From Cyphellophora europaea CBS 101466 (lineage: Eukaryota > Ascomycota > Eurotiomycetes > Chaetothyriales > Cyphellophoraceae): a stretch of DNA of 64,000 bases. The stretch is taken from positions 1,612,001 to 1,676,000 of the forward strand of contig NW_008481797.1 of the NCBI RefSeq assembly GCF_000365145.1, in the 5' to 3' direction. The notes beneath the pieces are model-generated. The model had not been told where the DNA came from. It did no database searches and worked only from the letters and a program-made list of their open reading frames with translations. The translations under genes were made by a program, and so were the position numbers. Shown in pieces: positions 41,696 to 53,837 of this stretch (the stretch's first letter is position 1; each line of letters begins with the position of its first letter).

Positions 41696-42830
41696 AGTGG
41701 GTGCAGAGGGTTTGATATGGCACTAATTTTGGCGTAAGATGAGGCTGATTGAAGTAGAGGTCGAGAGAGTTGATCTGCCCACCTGGGAGGTCCGTTACGA
41801 GCCTCCAGGATAGGCAGAATGGCAAGACACAGAAGTTTTTACGCCGAATCCATAAGTTTGCATATTTCAAAGATTGACGGAAGGCATGGAAGATGGTAAG
41901 GAAGTGGTCGTTGTCAAGAAGTCAAAGTGGAGGCGGGAGGTATCTGATGGCAACAGCCTAGCGCCTTGGCATCCTTCGACACCGTACTTGAGAAACTGAT
42001 GCAGAGCTAAATTTGAAATGAAAAGGCAAGGTTGACGGGGTAGGAGAAATATCGGTAGATGTGAGAGTCAGCACAAGTGCAGTGCTTTCGCACTTCATGT
42101 GGTTCGAGATGTTTGTCCTCACCTGGCGAGACAATTGACTTGTCATATTTAGAGCAAACGAACGCAAGTGGTTGAGCTTGTTGTTTGCGCTTAAACATGG
42201 GCCCCGCAGCCACTCATCGTCTTCAGAAGCATTCGTTGCTTTAAGACCACAATCAGTCCACGCAGCTGGTGGCAATATGCGGAAATAGAGATTGCGAGAC
42301 TCGAAGCTGGGGGATGATACAGAGTCGTACCGTGATCGCTAGTACTCAGGCCACAATAGGACTAGTGGAGAAACGCGAGGCGACGCGCACGCGACGCGCC
42401 TTAGGCTGAGTCTGGGCTGACCTTGGGCAAAAACCCCTTTCACTACCCCCAAGCCCTGTGAGCACAGTTAATTTGCCTCAGGTCTCAATATTGTTTACTG
42501 CCATTTGGATCATCTCGATCCCATTCAGCAGTCTGTGAGACATACATGGCACTCCAGATTCCAGGTGGAGCAGTACAGAGTAGGCAGGTGACGACATGGA
42601 GGGGCTTCTGTGTGCTCCGCGCGGCTATCGTTGTCAGGGTGATCAACTGTAAGAATCTGCATTGCGGGCGTAAACACTAAACACCCAGCACCCTTCAACA
42701 TGAAGTAGTTGGGGTAAGTAGGTAGCCGTGGCTGCCTCTTAGCTTGTCGAAGTCTCCCCAACTTGTGCATTCGGTCTATCACTTACCTCTAAGCACCATC
42801 GCATATTCAGTAACTTATGTCTACCCACCA
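41696..42830. other. Divergent intergenic region with ACGCG cluster
   Basis: This is the shared upstream region of the RNA-dependent RNA polymerase and the coiled-coil gene. A frame at 41958-42275 (minus) was not accepted. The ACGCG cluster at 42373-42398 is listed separately. Confidence 0.45.
42373..42398. promoter_or_regulatory. Cluster of four ACGCG (MCB-core-like) elements
   Basis: ACGCG occurs at 42373-42377, 42383-42387, 42389-42393 and 42394-42398, four times in 26 bp on the plus strand. ACGCG is the core of the MluI cell-cycle box bound by MBF at G1/S genes. The cluster lies about 430 bp upstream of the coiled-coil gene and about 680 bp upstream of the polymerase gene. Confidence 0.4.
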
Positions 42831-45739
42831 ATGGAGCTCAACAGTCTTGCCTCACAAATTGAGCCCGTTCTGGCAGCGCCGTACCCCGCAAGCTTAGTGG
42901 TACCTCAGTTCTCACGATCTGCACTCTAGCATACTGATGCCCTCAGAACCTCAATGCAGTGATTCAGAAAGCGGCACCAGGCCTGCTACTCTCGTGGTCC
43001 CAAGCGAAGCCCTGCCAGGTCGCTCCATTGCTCGACATACTCGTCAGCCGCATTACTTCAGATGCACTGGCTTTCGACATTCTTGCAGCCGTCCTCCAGT
43101 CCCCCGTCGTCTTCGATCACTTTCTCCGGAACCACAGCTCGCAACTTGAAGATTATTGTTCGAGACGCTGCCGGCATTTGCGCGACTATAATGCCACACA
43201 GCCATCGTCCCTTCCAGGGGTCGGGCGGCCGCGATCGGCAGCAGGGAGCGTGCTACTAGGGCGTCTACATACTATACCCGCTGGCATGGCCACTCCCTCC
43301 TCGTACCATCAATTCATCGAGGTTCTTCTACACGGCGGTGACAAAGAGAGCCTGGGTCAGTGGCAAATGCGAGTCTATGAGTTCATCGCTGAAACGCCTC
43401 TTGAGACATTGTCGAGCCTGAACGAAACCACTATCCAGGTCTGCGCTCAACGATGGTCCACATTGATGCGGTCAGCAAACTGTGCCGAAAGTCTTTATGC
43501 GGCCTACATATCTTGCCGGATACAGCGACACGCTTCTATCTTGCTGGGCACCGGCAGTTCTCTAGGTTCCTGTCCGCCTGCCTGTCCCACCTTACGTGCG
43601 TGGATTGAAAAGTGTCACGCTATTTTCCGTGGTGCTCAATCTATCGAGACCGTCAAGAACACCCTGATCAGGATTCTTAAATTGAGCTACGATGAAAAAT
43701 CCCGCGGTTTAGCCAATGCTGACGGAGCCATTGCTCTTTCTGGGGCTGTCTTGACAGTGTCGAAATTAACTTACGCTGGCGATTGGGTGAAGGATACTAG
43801 CCCATACGCCCGCAAAATCGCCCAGAAGTTTCACGGTATGCCATCTGACGTCCAGATAGCATCCATTCATGTTCTGGCTGCACTCGACCCGAAAGCCTGG
43901 TTGTCTGACGCCATGGCTATCTTAAGTGCGGTGTTCCAGCATCTCGTGGTGGATTCAGGGTCAGTGGATAGCCCTCGACATCCGGATTCAAAGGCAGCAG
44001 AAGTCCTGCTTCAAGGTGCAGACCAATGCATGACCCTCATCACGGTGGATCAGAGCACGCATACTTTCGCATCTCTGTTCAGAGACCTCTATGACTTCAT
44101 TCTTGAGCAATGCCAGCCGAGCCGTACCGCTACGCCAACCAGAATCTCAAGTACGTATCAGGCGTTAAGATTCGTTGATGCGCTTCAGGAGATGGAGGAC
44201 AAAGGTCCATCGGTGGTCACGACTGTTTTCCTTCGGGCTGTGGCAGGGGCTGGGGTGCCAAATTGGTGGCCACTCAACATGTCAACCCCAGGTACACCTG
44301 AGACTTGCTCCGGCTTGACGGCCTGCGTGCATCACGACGAACTTCTACGGCAAAAGCTCTGTGACCAGGTGTCAATCTTGGTGGTGACCAGTGCATGTTC
44401 TGATGGAAGGCACTTGCCTCATTTGTCCCTGGAGCTCCTACGGCAGCGTTTGGTCCAAGGAAAGCCGATAAGCTGCCAGTCCTCATGTGCATACAAGCCC
44501 TTTATTGCACGACCCTCGGTTCCCATCCAGTCCCAGAACCAGAACATCACGAGTCACAACTGGCGTGATCACCTCCGCCAGTGTCTCGGAACATCGAACA
44601 GACAGACTGGCGAAATTGTTGAGCACCTTATCGCCATGGTTTGTAGAGACCTAGAAGATCGATGCAACGATGTCGAAACGCCTCTCCGCGCAGCCCAAGC
44701 TGAGACGTCACGGCTTCACGAATGTATTCAGCAGCTAGAATCGAAAATCGCGACTGGTACAACTAAGAATTCGGAACTTCGAGAAGCGCTGCGCCACGAG
44801 GGAGAGGCAAGGATACAAAGCTCTTCTTTCTCGGATAGACTTGAAGAATCTCTAGAAGCTCTGCGCCAACAGCTGGCGGAAGCACACCGAGAGAACGAAC
44901 ATGCAACGTCGGAGATGGCACTTGCGATGGAGCGACATCAGCGCGAGCTTCAGGAGATCAATGAACAATCGACCGAAGAGCTCGAAACGGCCCGACGCCA
45001 GTGCTCGAACAAGATCTCAGAGCTGGAAGCGCACGTCAGCTCGCAAGCGCAGGCTAGATCGGCACTCCAAAGCGAGACAGCCTGGCTGAAAGAGCAAACG
45101 GAGCTTGCCCGGAAGGAACTCGTAGCAACACACGAGCGTGGTCTTGCAGATGTTCGACAACAGCATCAGCAACAAGTCGATGACCTGAACCAGCGGCTTC
45201 GGCAGCGCCAGGAATCAGCAGCTATAGCAACTGCGGAGATCGATCGTCTGATCAGCGAAAGCCATGAAAAGGACTGTGCAATCACGAGTCTCGGTCAACA
45301 GTGTGACCGGAGTAAAGAAGGGATTTCGGAACTGAGAACGGAGCTGGCAACCGCGAACGACAAAGCCTCTGCGTTGAGTACTGAGCTCGTCGAAACGAAG
45401 AATGCCAACGACACGCTGTCAAAGGATCTGGACTCCAACAACGAGCAGCTGCAGAAGAAGACAAACCGCATTGACGAGCTCGAAGCGTCTGAAGCTCGGT
45501 GGAAGCAGCGTTGTGCGGCAGTTGAGAAAGCATTGGTGGAAGCGAGGCAGCGCGAGGAAGGTATCCAAGCTCTCCTCGGTGGAGGAGCTCCAGGACTAGT
45601 ACCACGCCGTTCGGCTCTTGCGGCAATTCGCACCTCCATCCCGGGTTTCGAGACCCAGGCTACGACTGCTCCGCGCTTGCCTGCTGGCTCTTTCATTTCT
45701 GACGATGACGAGGACTACTACGAGATCATGAAACTATGA
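42831..45739 (+). CDS. Unrecognised coiled-coil protein
   Basis: There are two exons, 42831-42899 and 42947-45739, with a 47-bp intron, giving 953 residues. The short first exon (MELNSLASQIEPVLAAPYP, then ASLV) joins in phase to NLNAVIQKAAPGLLLSW. The first 580 residues look all-helical with Leu-rich repeats of about 40 residues (VAPLLDILVSRITSDALAFD, DVQIASIHVLAALDPKAWL), as in an ARM/HEAT-like solenoid, though no named domain is certain. From about residue 590 to 900 the protein is continuous coiled coil (Glu, Gln, Arg, Leu rich), and it ends with an acidic tip DDDEDYYEIMKL. A scaffold role is likely from shape only. Kinetochore, spindle-pole or septum proteins share this outline, and the upstream ACGCG cluster hints at cell-cycle control; both are inference. 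Confidence 0.75.
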
Positions 45740-45906
45740 CAGCACGAAAGTGAATGATGTTGCTGAAGGAAAGCGGACGCGAACCCACGTGCAAGATGAA
45801 TACTGCGACAAGTGCAGATCTGACAACCCAACTGATATGTTTTCTATCTTGAGTAAAGTCTGCGGCTGAACCACCGTCTACAGTCTCACGCAATGCCAAT
45901 GTGGCA

Positions 45907-47119
45907 CTACGCCCGCCACACGACGCCGTCCCATTTCCCACCTTCCATCTTCCCTTCTAGCATCGCCTCTTGCTCGTACTTCCGCCTCCGGCCCTCCTCC
46001 CAGCTGCCCACCAAACTTCTAATGGCGGCTGTCGCCACCCGCACTCCTCGCTCTACGTCCTCTGGCCCAAACGCACCAGGGACGTGCAAGAACGCTACCT
46101 TGCCTTCCTTATTCTCTCTGTTCTCCTGCTCCTCACCCTGCTTATCAAGCTTGCCCCTCGCTTCCAGCCACCGCCTCCCCAGACTCTCAAACAGCGTGAA
46201 TTCGCACAAGAACCTCCCCGCATCGGTGCTCAAACGGCACACACTCCTCAGTCGACGTCTAACCTCCCTTCCCCACTCGCCATACCTCGGCGTCGCCGCC
46301 GCCGCCGCCGCCGACACGGCTTCGGCGCCACGACTACCCTGCGGCGCGGGCTCCGCATGAGGATCCAACAAACCAAGCTCCTCCTCGCGCTCGCGCACCT
46401 CGCGCTCCCAGCGCTCGCAGACATCCGCCTCGTCCCACCCTACGTGCAGGGCCGACGGCAGGCCGGCCTTCTTCCAGGCGTATTCGCCGTCCTTCCAGCC
46501 GTCGCGCTCGTCGACGTCTTTGATCTTGTAGTTGTCGCGGTGCGCGACGGTCTCGAGCGTGTAGTGGTCGCGGCCGCCGGCCATGCCGATGTGGAAGATG
46601 TAGTCTGGGGTGTGCTGGGCGGTGAGGGTCGGGAGGATGGTGACGACGGTGGCGTAGGCGACGCGGATGGCGGTGGGGTGGCTTATGAGGCGGATGCGGT
46701 AGGCGGAGGTGGGGGGCACGGGGATGTTGGTGTCGTTGTTGGTGGCGACGGGTTTGGAGGGTGGAGGTTGTGAGGCGAGGGTTGCGGGGAGGGCGGAGGC
46801 GATCAGGTAGGAGGGGTTGATGGCGAAGGATTTGAAGGGCTGTGTCGTTGCTGCGTGGTCAGCGTTGGGCTTGTGGAGCGGGGATTTATGGCGTCTGAGC
46901 CGAGCGCGAGGGCATTGTCCCAGCGGACCAGCTGCTGTTGCAGAGGCACACGAGCACGCCAGTAAGGGCGGGAATGCTAGAGGATGCAGAAATACGTACA
47001 CCGAAACCCGTAACCAGCACTGTCACCTCCCGGACATCTGTCTCGTGCCCAGCTCCCGCCGCTCCGATCAGCGGCTCCTCCGCCGTCAGTGGAGGAGTCA
47101 GCGGGCCGGCATCGCCCAT
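45907..47119 (-). CDS. Pyroglutamyl peptidase I (family C15)
   Basis: There are two exons, 47000-47119 and 45907-46839, with a 160-bp intron, giving 350 residues. The junction restores the family motif VTVLVTGFG-PFKSFAINPS, which decides the splice sites. Catalytic residues are in place: Glu136 (GGRDHYTLETVAHRDNY), Cys252 (GRFLCEFTLFES) and His292 (VAFLHVPGAFGPED). The enzyme removes N-terminal pyroglutamate from peptides in the cytosol. At 350 residues it is longer than the usual 200-220, with an insertion between about 150 and 245, part of it an Ala run (residues 217-222) encoded by a GCC/GCG repeat. The insertion and Arg-rich tail are probably lineage-specific loops. Confidence 0.88.
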
Positions 47120-50100
47120 GGTGCCTCAAATCGCTACAGCTTCGTAATCAAAGTCCGCGTGTCAGCAATCCATAAGAAGATCGGAGACACTACGAGGGAC
47201 CACGATGGGCACGATGGGAAGGACGGAAGACTTCGTGAATGGCAGGAGGGGGGCAAAAAAGAGCGTTGATAGCAGGCGATGAGCCGCACGCGGGCTTTCC
47301 GATGCGTTAGACCTGACGACGAGACTCGAGATTCGAGACCGCATTCCCTGATTGCATGACGCTGCGCGGGGAGTGATTTCGGAACAGCTCGGTCTCCCCA
47401 CTGATAAAGTCCGCGACTATCGATAGGCGCTGAGAGCCGAGGCGGCGAGGCGCCGCGGGGGGTGGGGAATCTGATGGAGATGGCCGTGGACCGTTTGGAT
47501 ATCACTACTTGGCAAAAGTCTGCGAGTTCCGGCGTAGGTTCAAACAGTAGAACAATCGGGGACCGTGCACCTCAGACGATCATTGTGACGATGTAAGGGA
47601 TTACTCTTGGAACCATTGTATATACGACGATTATCCTGTTTAGTGCAGCAGGTGTCAAAACCTCAAGGATGGAAGGGGTAGATTGAGACAGGGCTACAGT
47701 TGAGATGATGACACCCCTGCCAGCACTGCCATGCGAGACTGACATAGGAATCCTCACGCAGTATAACGGGCACGTCATCTCGGCCAAGATCCCCCAACAA
47801 GAGACTTCTCATCGGACTGTCTGGGACGCATGTAGAAACTATCTCGTATTTGGACACTGGCTACTGCTGCAGTGGAAATCAAGTTTCCGCGTAGGGCGCG
47901 GCACAACCACTGGGTAGGCCCGAAGACATTGGCGACTTCATGATGTACGCCTGTGCACCGCTTTGATCCGTAAGGAAACACCATGCCAGGCTGCCGACAT
48001 TGTCCCGTCAAGTAATGGGGCCGAGGTCGTTCCGGCGAGCACAACGAATTGCTCCTTAGTCGCAGGTAACAGACCGGCATATGCTCCTTGCGAGTATTCC
48101 ATCGTGTGCCATCGCAGACAACGGATCCACATAACCGAGATTCGCCACGAAAAGCCATTTTGGTTTGCAGCTCGCCGAGATCCGAGTGTAAGACTAGGGT
48201 AGTCAGCTCAATTGAGCGTTTCCGATCTTGTATATCTGTGTCCAAGTGTTCAATTCCCTTGCTTCGTACTGTCGCACCATTTCTCCCCCAACGCCTCGCC
48301 CCTTGATCCGCCGGACCGTACCTGCAAAGCTCGTGGAGTTGGCAACGGTTGCATCCCTTTCACGTTGTCACATCCTCTTTCTTCTTTCTCGCCGGGGGTG
48401 TAACCCACAATCGCTTTAGCTCTTTCCGGGCACAGGGCACGCAAGGCCAACAGACTCATCGTTGGGGAGTTCCACGTGCCTCGATCATAATTCCTGAGCA
48501 TTGAGAGGGTCAGACTCGCTGTCAAGTCTTACCTCTTGCAGAAAATAACGCAACCGGAGCGCTCCGTCGTACAATGAGAGCCTTCCTCATGCCCAATCCC
48601 CACCAGAAGCCCACTAAAGAAAAGAGCAGAGTAGACTTGACTCTGGCAGTTACACGTGTCTCGAGTTCGAAGCTGGTTTGTGGAGTACTGACGGTGAGAG
48701 TCTTATCGTTAGGACCTTTGTGCTGTAGGTCGTGGGGCCCCAACGTTAATAGCAGATGATTGGCAAGCCTTGATGTCGCCGCTATTGCTCAGATGCAGAG
48801 CTGGGCCCAGATGCACGACCTTCTTCATATGTAAGCCCCGTGAATGACACTTTCATCTAACGGAGTGGACCCGAGGCAAGAACATCGCTGTCGAACTATG
48901 CTCTAGCTTTGCATCGATGGCGATTACTGTCATCAAAAACACGTCTACCCAGCTGCTTTGCATATGCTTAGCGACATAACGGTGGCGTCGCTGCACGGGA
49001 GGTTGTGATGGCTCCACCACGGTGCTCATAATTGGACACAGGCGTGGATCGATTGACGCGTCACTGCCGGCACTAGTGCTTAGCGTGTTTTTGTTCAACG
49101 CGTCGGTGCTTTTGCCGCTGCGTCAACATGTCCGATACGCAGACGGCACCGACGCGGCGATCTCCAAGACACATGGATTTGGTGGTCTCGGTGTCGGACG
49201 CGGCTCCTGGAACAAAGCAATTAGTCCACCAAGCTGACCTATCGACCGACCAGGTCACGCGAGCATGATGCCGTTCCTGGGCGTCTACGGAAGTAGTCGA
49301 ATGGGGGCTCCATGTCACTGTGGGATGCCCTTGCTGTCGAGCGCTGAATCTTGATCGGCAAGACGTAAACAGACTGGGATCAGGCCAGAATGAAGCTCCA
49401 GAGCCAGAGACGCAGAGCCCTGTTGACAACGGGTTCTGGGCAGCGCACAGGCTGCGGGCTCGATGCATGGAGGTGTTTCGTCTCCACACAACCGCATGAT
49501 GTTGTCTCACGGATGAGAGCCAGACCAGCTCAGCCGCCGTCTGCATGATCGCCTGAGCCACGACTTGAGAGCCACGCGCCGCGGCACGCCGAGTCACGGA
49601 AAACTGGAAACTGGGGGGAGACGTACAGGAAGCTTGAGCTGCACATCTAGCGCGTTTGGGCGACAGGTGAGCGCTGTTAGGGACCGCTGGAGTCCACCCA
49701 ACGGCCCCATGGCAGGCAGCAGGTCACTTTAATTATCATCGCTCTTCGACTTCCATCTCTGCACGTTATTAGGTGCTCGGATTTTGTTATTGCCCTTGGG
49801 TTTCAGAATTATTATTGACTCCCAAAATTCTCAAACAAGTCTGCAAGGAAGCCGGGGATTATTGAGCTTTAGCGGGCGTTGATCGGGAGCGCCCAGCATC
49901 TAGGACTTCGGCTAACTCGTCCTTGAGGAGCAAAAAACCGCGCTGGTGGACTCCTGCTCAGGCTCTCCCCTTCGCCCACTTCAACATTCCAGCAGCCCAC
50001 GGTGCCGCTCTCACAGACCAGTTTTTCCCGCACCCCCCGTCACGTCAATGAAAACAAACCGACTCTACGAGTAAACAACCTCTGTACTTCTTTCCTTTCA

Positions 50101-50589
50101 CTGAGTTATCACTCGCTGGTCAGTGTGAGACTCGACGTCGCTTGGGGTTGTGCCATCTCGCCTAGGGCCCGCAGAGATTGCGCCCCAGCCCCCGAATTTT
50201 AAAGTCAAAGCCGATCGCCGGTTGACGGCGCTCCATCTCTATCCCACGTTTCTATCAATCGATAGCTACCGATAAGTCGACGACCAACGTCCACAGGACC
50301 TTAAGCAAACGCTTGAGCCCGCCGTCTGCAGCTGTCAAGTCACGACTTCGCATAACACCCCGGCGCGCCTGCCGCCAAAGTCGACCGCTGCTCCTCCCAT
50401 TTGCGACGCGCTCAAAACCCTACTCTTCGACCTCACATCGTTGTCGCTCCTCCCCAAATCGCGTCGCAACTCAGCATGATCCTGTAGACAGGAATCTTGC
50501 TGCTGCCTAAGAAGCCTGGGAGCATTTACTGGACCCGCCTCTAGCACGTTAGCTATCTGCCGCTCTTCTTCACACGTCGCCTCACAACA
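47120..50589. other. Gene-poor region, 3.5 kb
   Basis: This is the longest stretch without a supported gene. Small frames on both strands (for example 47775-48245 and 49073-49597, minus) have no domain and irregular codon use. The last 600 bp should be the promoter and long leader of the gene at 50590. No transposon, tRNA or 5S RNA signature was recognised. Confidence 0.4.
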
Positions 50590-52746
50590 ATGGCCGATTT
50601 CAACTCCTCCCCGCTCCTTGGGCCTTTCACCGAGCGTAAGCCACAGATGTCGATCACCCTCCCTCGCAACTTTGCTCCTACAGACGTTATCGACCCCAAA
50701 ACACCAGACCAGACTTTCGCAGAGGCCAGGCTGCCTCCTGCGCCTCATCACACTACAATGAAGGTGCGACGTCGCCCAGTCGACCTCAGCAGCTTCACCG
50801 CGCAGAACAGCGCGCTTCCTCCTACACTCTTTGCTTCTGACATTCCGATACCTTCCAGCGCCATGCCACTTCAGACTCCCTTTCAGATGTCGAGTGATCC
50901 CATCAATGCCGACACTCCTCTTCCTTCAATCGAAATGACTAGCTCCGCTGTCCGCCCAATCTACCAGCACAGCGTCACCGACCCGTCGCCTAGCGAACGA
51001 CTTCGTCTGCCCGCATACCGTGAACAGCCGCCGCGCACGCCACCTGCGCAGACCAAGAATATTCCCGCTGAGCTCAACCGCTCAATTTGGGACATGAATC
51101 GTGCTGTTTCCGTGTGCTCAGTTCACTCCGACTCGTCCATATCTTCCGCTGGGACATTCACTACGAGACCTACTTCATTTAGCGGCAGTGCCACAAGCCC
51201 TGATACAGATGCCATGGACCCTTTCTCGCCAGGAAAGGTCTACATCATTCCAGACACTCCTACTCGTCGTGGAAAGAAGCTCAAGCTCAAGTCCGAATTC
51301 TCCAAAGAAAAGGTTCAGTGGAGTATTGAAATGGATAACCACCTCTTCAACGTTTATCAGATCTATCTGGCTGATCCTGCCGTGACGCCATTCAAGACTG
51401 TGCCTGGCAGCATCCCTCCTACTGGGGTATGTCACAGGGTTTCTCGCCGAGCCAAAGAGACTTGGCCAAAGGCTCGACGAGTATCGCGTCCGATTGTTCA
51501 ACGGTACAAAGTCCGAAGTGTTTTCGATGGTCGTGGAAGCCCTCTGAGCAGGACTCCCGAACCGGAAGACTTTCTGAGAACCGATGCCGCCCTTGAGTCG
51601 AGGGAGTCTTGGCCGTCCGAGAGCGCGACACGTCGACGCCTCAAGCAGCTGTGTAAGGAAAAGTTCACCATTTCAGCCCACTACCAGCGCCTTCGTGAGT
51701 CGAGAAGCCCCTCGCCATTTACCAGTCAATTCGAGCGACGTCCCTCTTCGAGGCTCTCTCGTTCGGTTTCCAGACAGCCGGAAGAGGAAAGACCAGGTGC
51801 GGCCTATGCTACGAGAGAACTTGGCATATCTCTGGTGGCTAGTGGCGCGACTGCACCTCTCGCCCAGCTTGTTACCGGCGACTCGCCAGCGATGGATGAA
51901 AGCGAGGATTTCTTCAACACTCCTCTGATTCAGCTTCCTCCGCCATTACCTCAGCAGGGTCTTGGTATCAAGGAGGAGGAGGAGCCGGGCAAGTTGGGTG
52001 TCGGAAGCAGCATTCCTCGCCTTGCTTCTCCTTTTGCCTATTCCACTTGGAATGGCCACACCCGCACCAGCAATCCTCACAGACGCCGCATTTCACAAAA
52101 TCAATTTGACACCATGCATGCCACGGGAACTCGACTCCTGTCGCCATTCAAGCCCGAGCCTGATGTCTCGCAAAATGTGAACAAGAGACGTGCTCTGCAT
52201 AATCTTGAAGACGAGCTAAGCCCACATGGCTCAAATCTAGGCCCAGAGATTGCTCCAGCTGCTGAGGGCTCCCAACCTCCGCAGGAACTCATCTTTACAG
52301 GCGCTGGCGATATTAGCCAAAGACGCATTCGATTGAGAAGTCGAGGTGCTACCCTCGGCGCGGTTAACACTCGCGAGCGATTTCAAGGTCTTTTTGACCC
52401 CCCAGCCATCCAAACACCCACTCTCGCAGGTGCTACCGAACTCCCGCAGATGCCCGCGTTGCCTAGCTCACTGACCACTGCCACTGCGAACCGTGGCCAG
52501 CCGGCTTCGTCCTCGACCTTGGCCCTACCCGAGCAGGATGCCTCACAGAAGCGTCTCGGATCACCCTTCGAGCTTGACCCCAACAAGCGCAGCCTGCGTC
52601 AAATGATGCCGCGCCATGCGCCCAGCCTCTCGGATCCATTTCTCTCAAACAATGCATCTAGCATCAGCGAGCGCCTTGCTCAGTTCAGCAGTTGGCATCG
52701 CATGGACTTCCGCCAGAACCGGACCCATGACGATCCATTTGCATGA
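50590..52746 (+). CDS. Conserved fungal protein of unknown function
   Basis: The single exon encodes 718 residues. It is largely disordered (Ser, Pro, Thr rich), with two blocks that look conserved. Block one at residues 241-292 (KVQWSIEMDNHLFNVYQIYL, then DPAVTPFKTVPGS, then CHRVSRRAKETW) has the rhythm of a Myb/SANT-like DNA-binding helix set. Block two near 335-377 (WPSESATRRRLKQLCKEK, then HYQRLRESRSPSPF) is basic. A short PGKVYIIPDTPTRRGKKLK stretch precedes block one and may be a nuclear signal. The pattern suggests a nuclear, possibly DNA-binding protein, but I do not recognise a named family. Many SP/TP sites make phosphorylation likely. The ATG at ACAATGG is in good context. Confidence 0.7.
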   Translation: MADFNSSPLLGPFTERKPQMSITLPRNFAPTDVIDPKTPDQTFAEARLPPAPHHTTMKVRRRPVDLSSFTAQNSALPPTLFASDIPIPSSAMPLQTPFQMSSDPINADTPLPSIEMTSSAVRPIYQHSVTDPSPSERLRLPAYREQPPRTPPAQTKNIPAELNRSIWDMNRAVSVCSVHSDSSISSAGTFTTRPTSFSGSATSPDTDAMDPFSPGKVYIIPDTPTRRGKKLKLKSEFSKEKVQWSIEMDNHLFNVYQIYLADPAVTPFKTVPGSIPPTGVCHRVSRRAKETWPKARRVSRPIVQRYKVRSVFDGRGSPLSRTPEPEDFLRTDAALESRESWPSESATRRRLKQLCKEKFTISAHYQRLRESRSPSPFTSQFERRPSSRLSRSVSRQPEEERPGAAYATRELGISLVASGATAPLAQLVTGDSPAMDESEDFFNTPLIQLPPPLPQQGLGIKEEEEPGKLGVGSSIPRLASPFAYSTWNGHTRTSNPHRRRISQNQFDTMHATGTRLLSPFKPEPDVSQNVNKRRALHNLEDELSPHGSNLGPEIAPAAEGSQPPQELIFTGAGDISQRRIRLRSRGATLGAVNTRERFQGLFDPPAIQTPTLAGATELPQMPALPSSLTTATANRGQPASSSTLALPEQDASQKRLGSPFELDPNKRSLRQMMPRHAPSLSDPFLSNNASSISERLAQFSSWHRMDFRQNRTHDDPFA

Positions 52747-53837
52747 CCACCCTCATATCCTTCGAAAATTTGTTCCCACCTTATGCGGCAGGTTTGTCGC
52801 CCACAACATACAGCGACGGAGTTCATTTGCAGCAGAACGATATTGAACAGCCTCTTCTGGAGCTAGAGACACGAGATGGAGTTGACCATTATGGTCATAA
52901 ACGAAGCGGCACGGAAACCCCGCATTTGAAGAGGGATGACTGGACTGAAAAGTGATTGAATGAGCTTTGAGCATTGCAGCGAATTTGCATCGCATCTTGC
53001 GTTTACAGGACTGGCGAACAACGAGCCTGCCAGGCTACCCCAGAAGGCCAATTGGCAAGCAGATGCATTCGAGTTTTGAATTTTGACGTTTTGTCACTTT
53101 CGGCCATCTCCTTCAAAAGCACCGGATGAGATGATTGGACAACCCGGAGCTTACCTTGTTGCGGATGACGGCGGGATGAGAGACTGCATGAAATGGATAG
53201 AACGACATAAGTGCCACGGCACTTGCCAGCTTAAAAGAGAAATTGATCCAGAAATCGGGACGGACAGGTATGAGATGGGTTTTCGTTGGGCTTTGGGATC
53301 ATTTGCGAGTTGGGCGACTTGTGAGATACGGTGATGGAAGGGAAACGATGGAAGAGGAGAGAGATGGAGGGGATGGACAGAGAGAGCGTGGTGCTTTCTT
53401 CTCGCAGTTGACTTGTATTACTCTACAAACCCTACTCGCGGGCTTGGCAATGACGGGCAGGGAGGAGGGGAAAAGCACAGAGAACTCACGAATGCTATGA
53501 ACTACGACCTTTCTTCTTCAACTTTTAACGAGATTCCACCCCAGCCTGGGAACAAGGAAGCACTCATTCATCTATTTTTCAATTCTTTGATTTCATTCAT
53601 TTATGGTCAGGCCGCTCATCAAGTAGCCCAGGAGGACACCCGGCCAGAGCAGCCGACCCGAGCCGCGAAGAAGCGCCGGACGCCTTGCTAATCTGGCTTC
53701 TAACAATCCTAATAAAAACAAAACATGCCCCCGAAGAAAAAGAATCGGTGGCCGCTGATCTATCCACCAGGAGGGCAACGGCAGACAAGCCACGAGCCGA
53801 AGTCAGAACACACAACACCCCCCACCCCTCCAAAATC
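52747..53837. other. Convergent intergenic region, 1.1 kb
   Basis: The genes at 50590 and BUB1 end towards each other. It contains only unsupported short frames. An AATAAAAAC stretch near 53711 could serve polyadenylation but its direction is unclear. Confidence 0.4.

Noticed and set aside
41958..42275. 105-codon minus-strand frame upstream of the polymerase gene
   Set aside because: No recognised motif, and an equally long frame overlaps it in another phase, so neither is supported.
45970..46773. 267-codon plus-strand frame antisense to the pyroglutamyl peptidase
   Set aside because: It is an Arg/Val-rich shadow of a GC-rich gene; the minus strand has all catalytic motifs.
47775..48245. 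156-codon minus-strand frame
   Set aside because: No domain and irregular codon use; it overlaps other equally weak frames.
49073..49597. 174-codon minus-strand frame
   Set aside because: Cys/Trp/His-rich random composition, no domain and no splice support.
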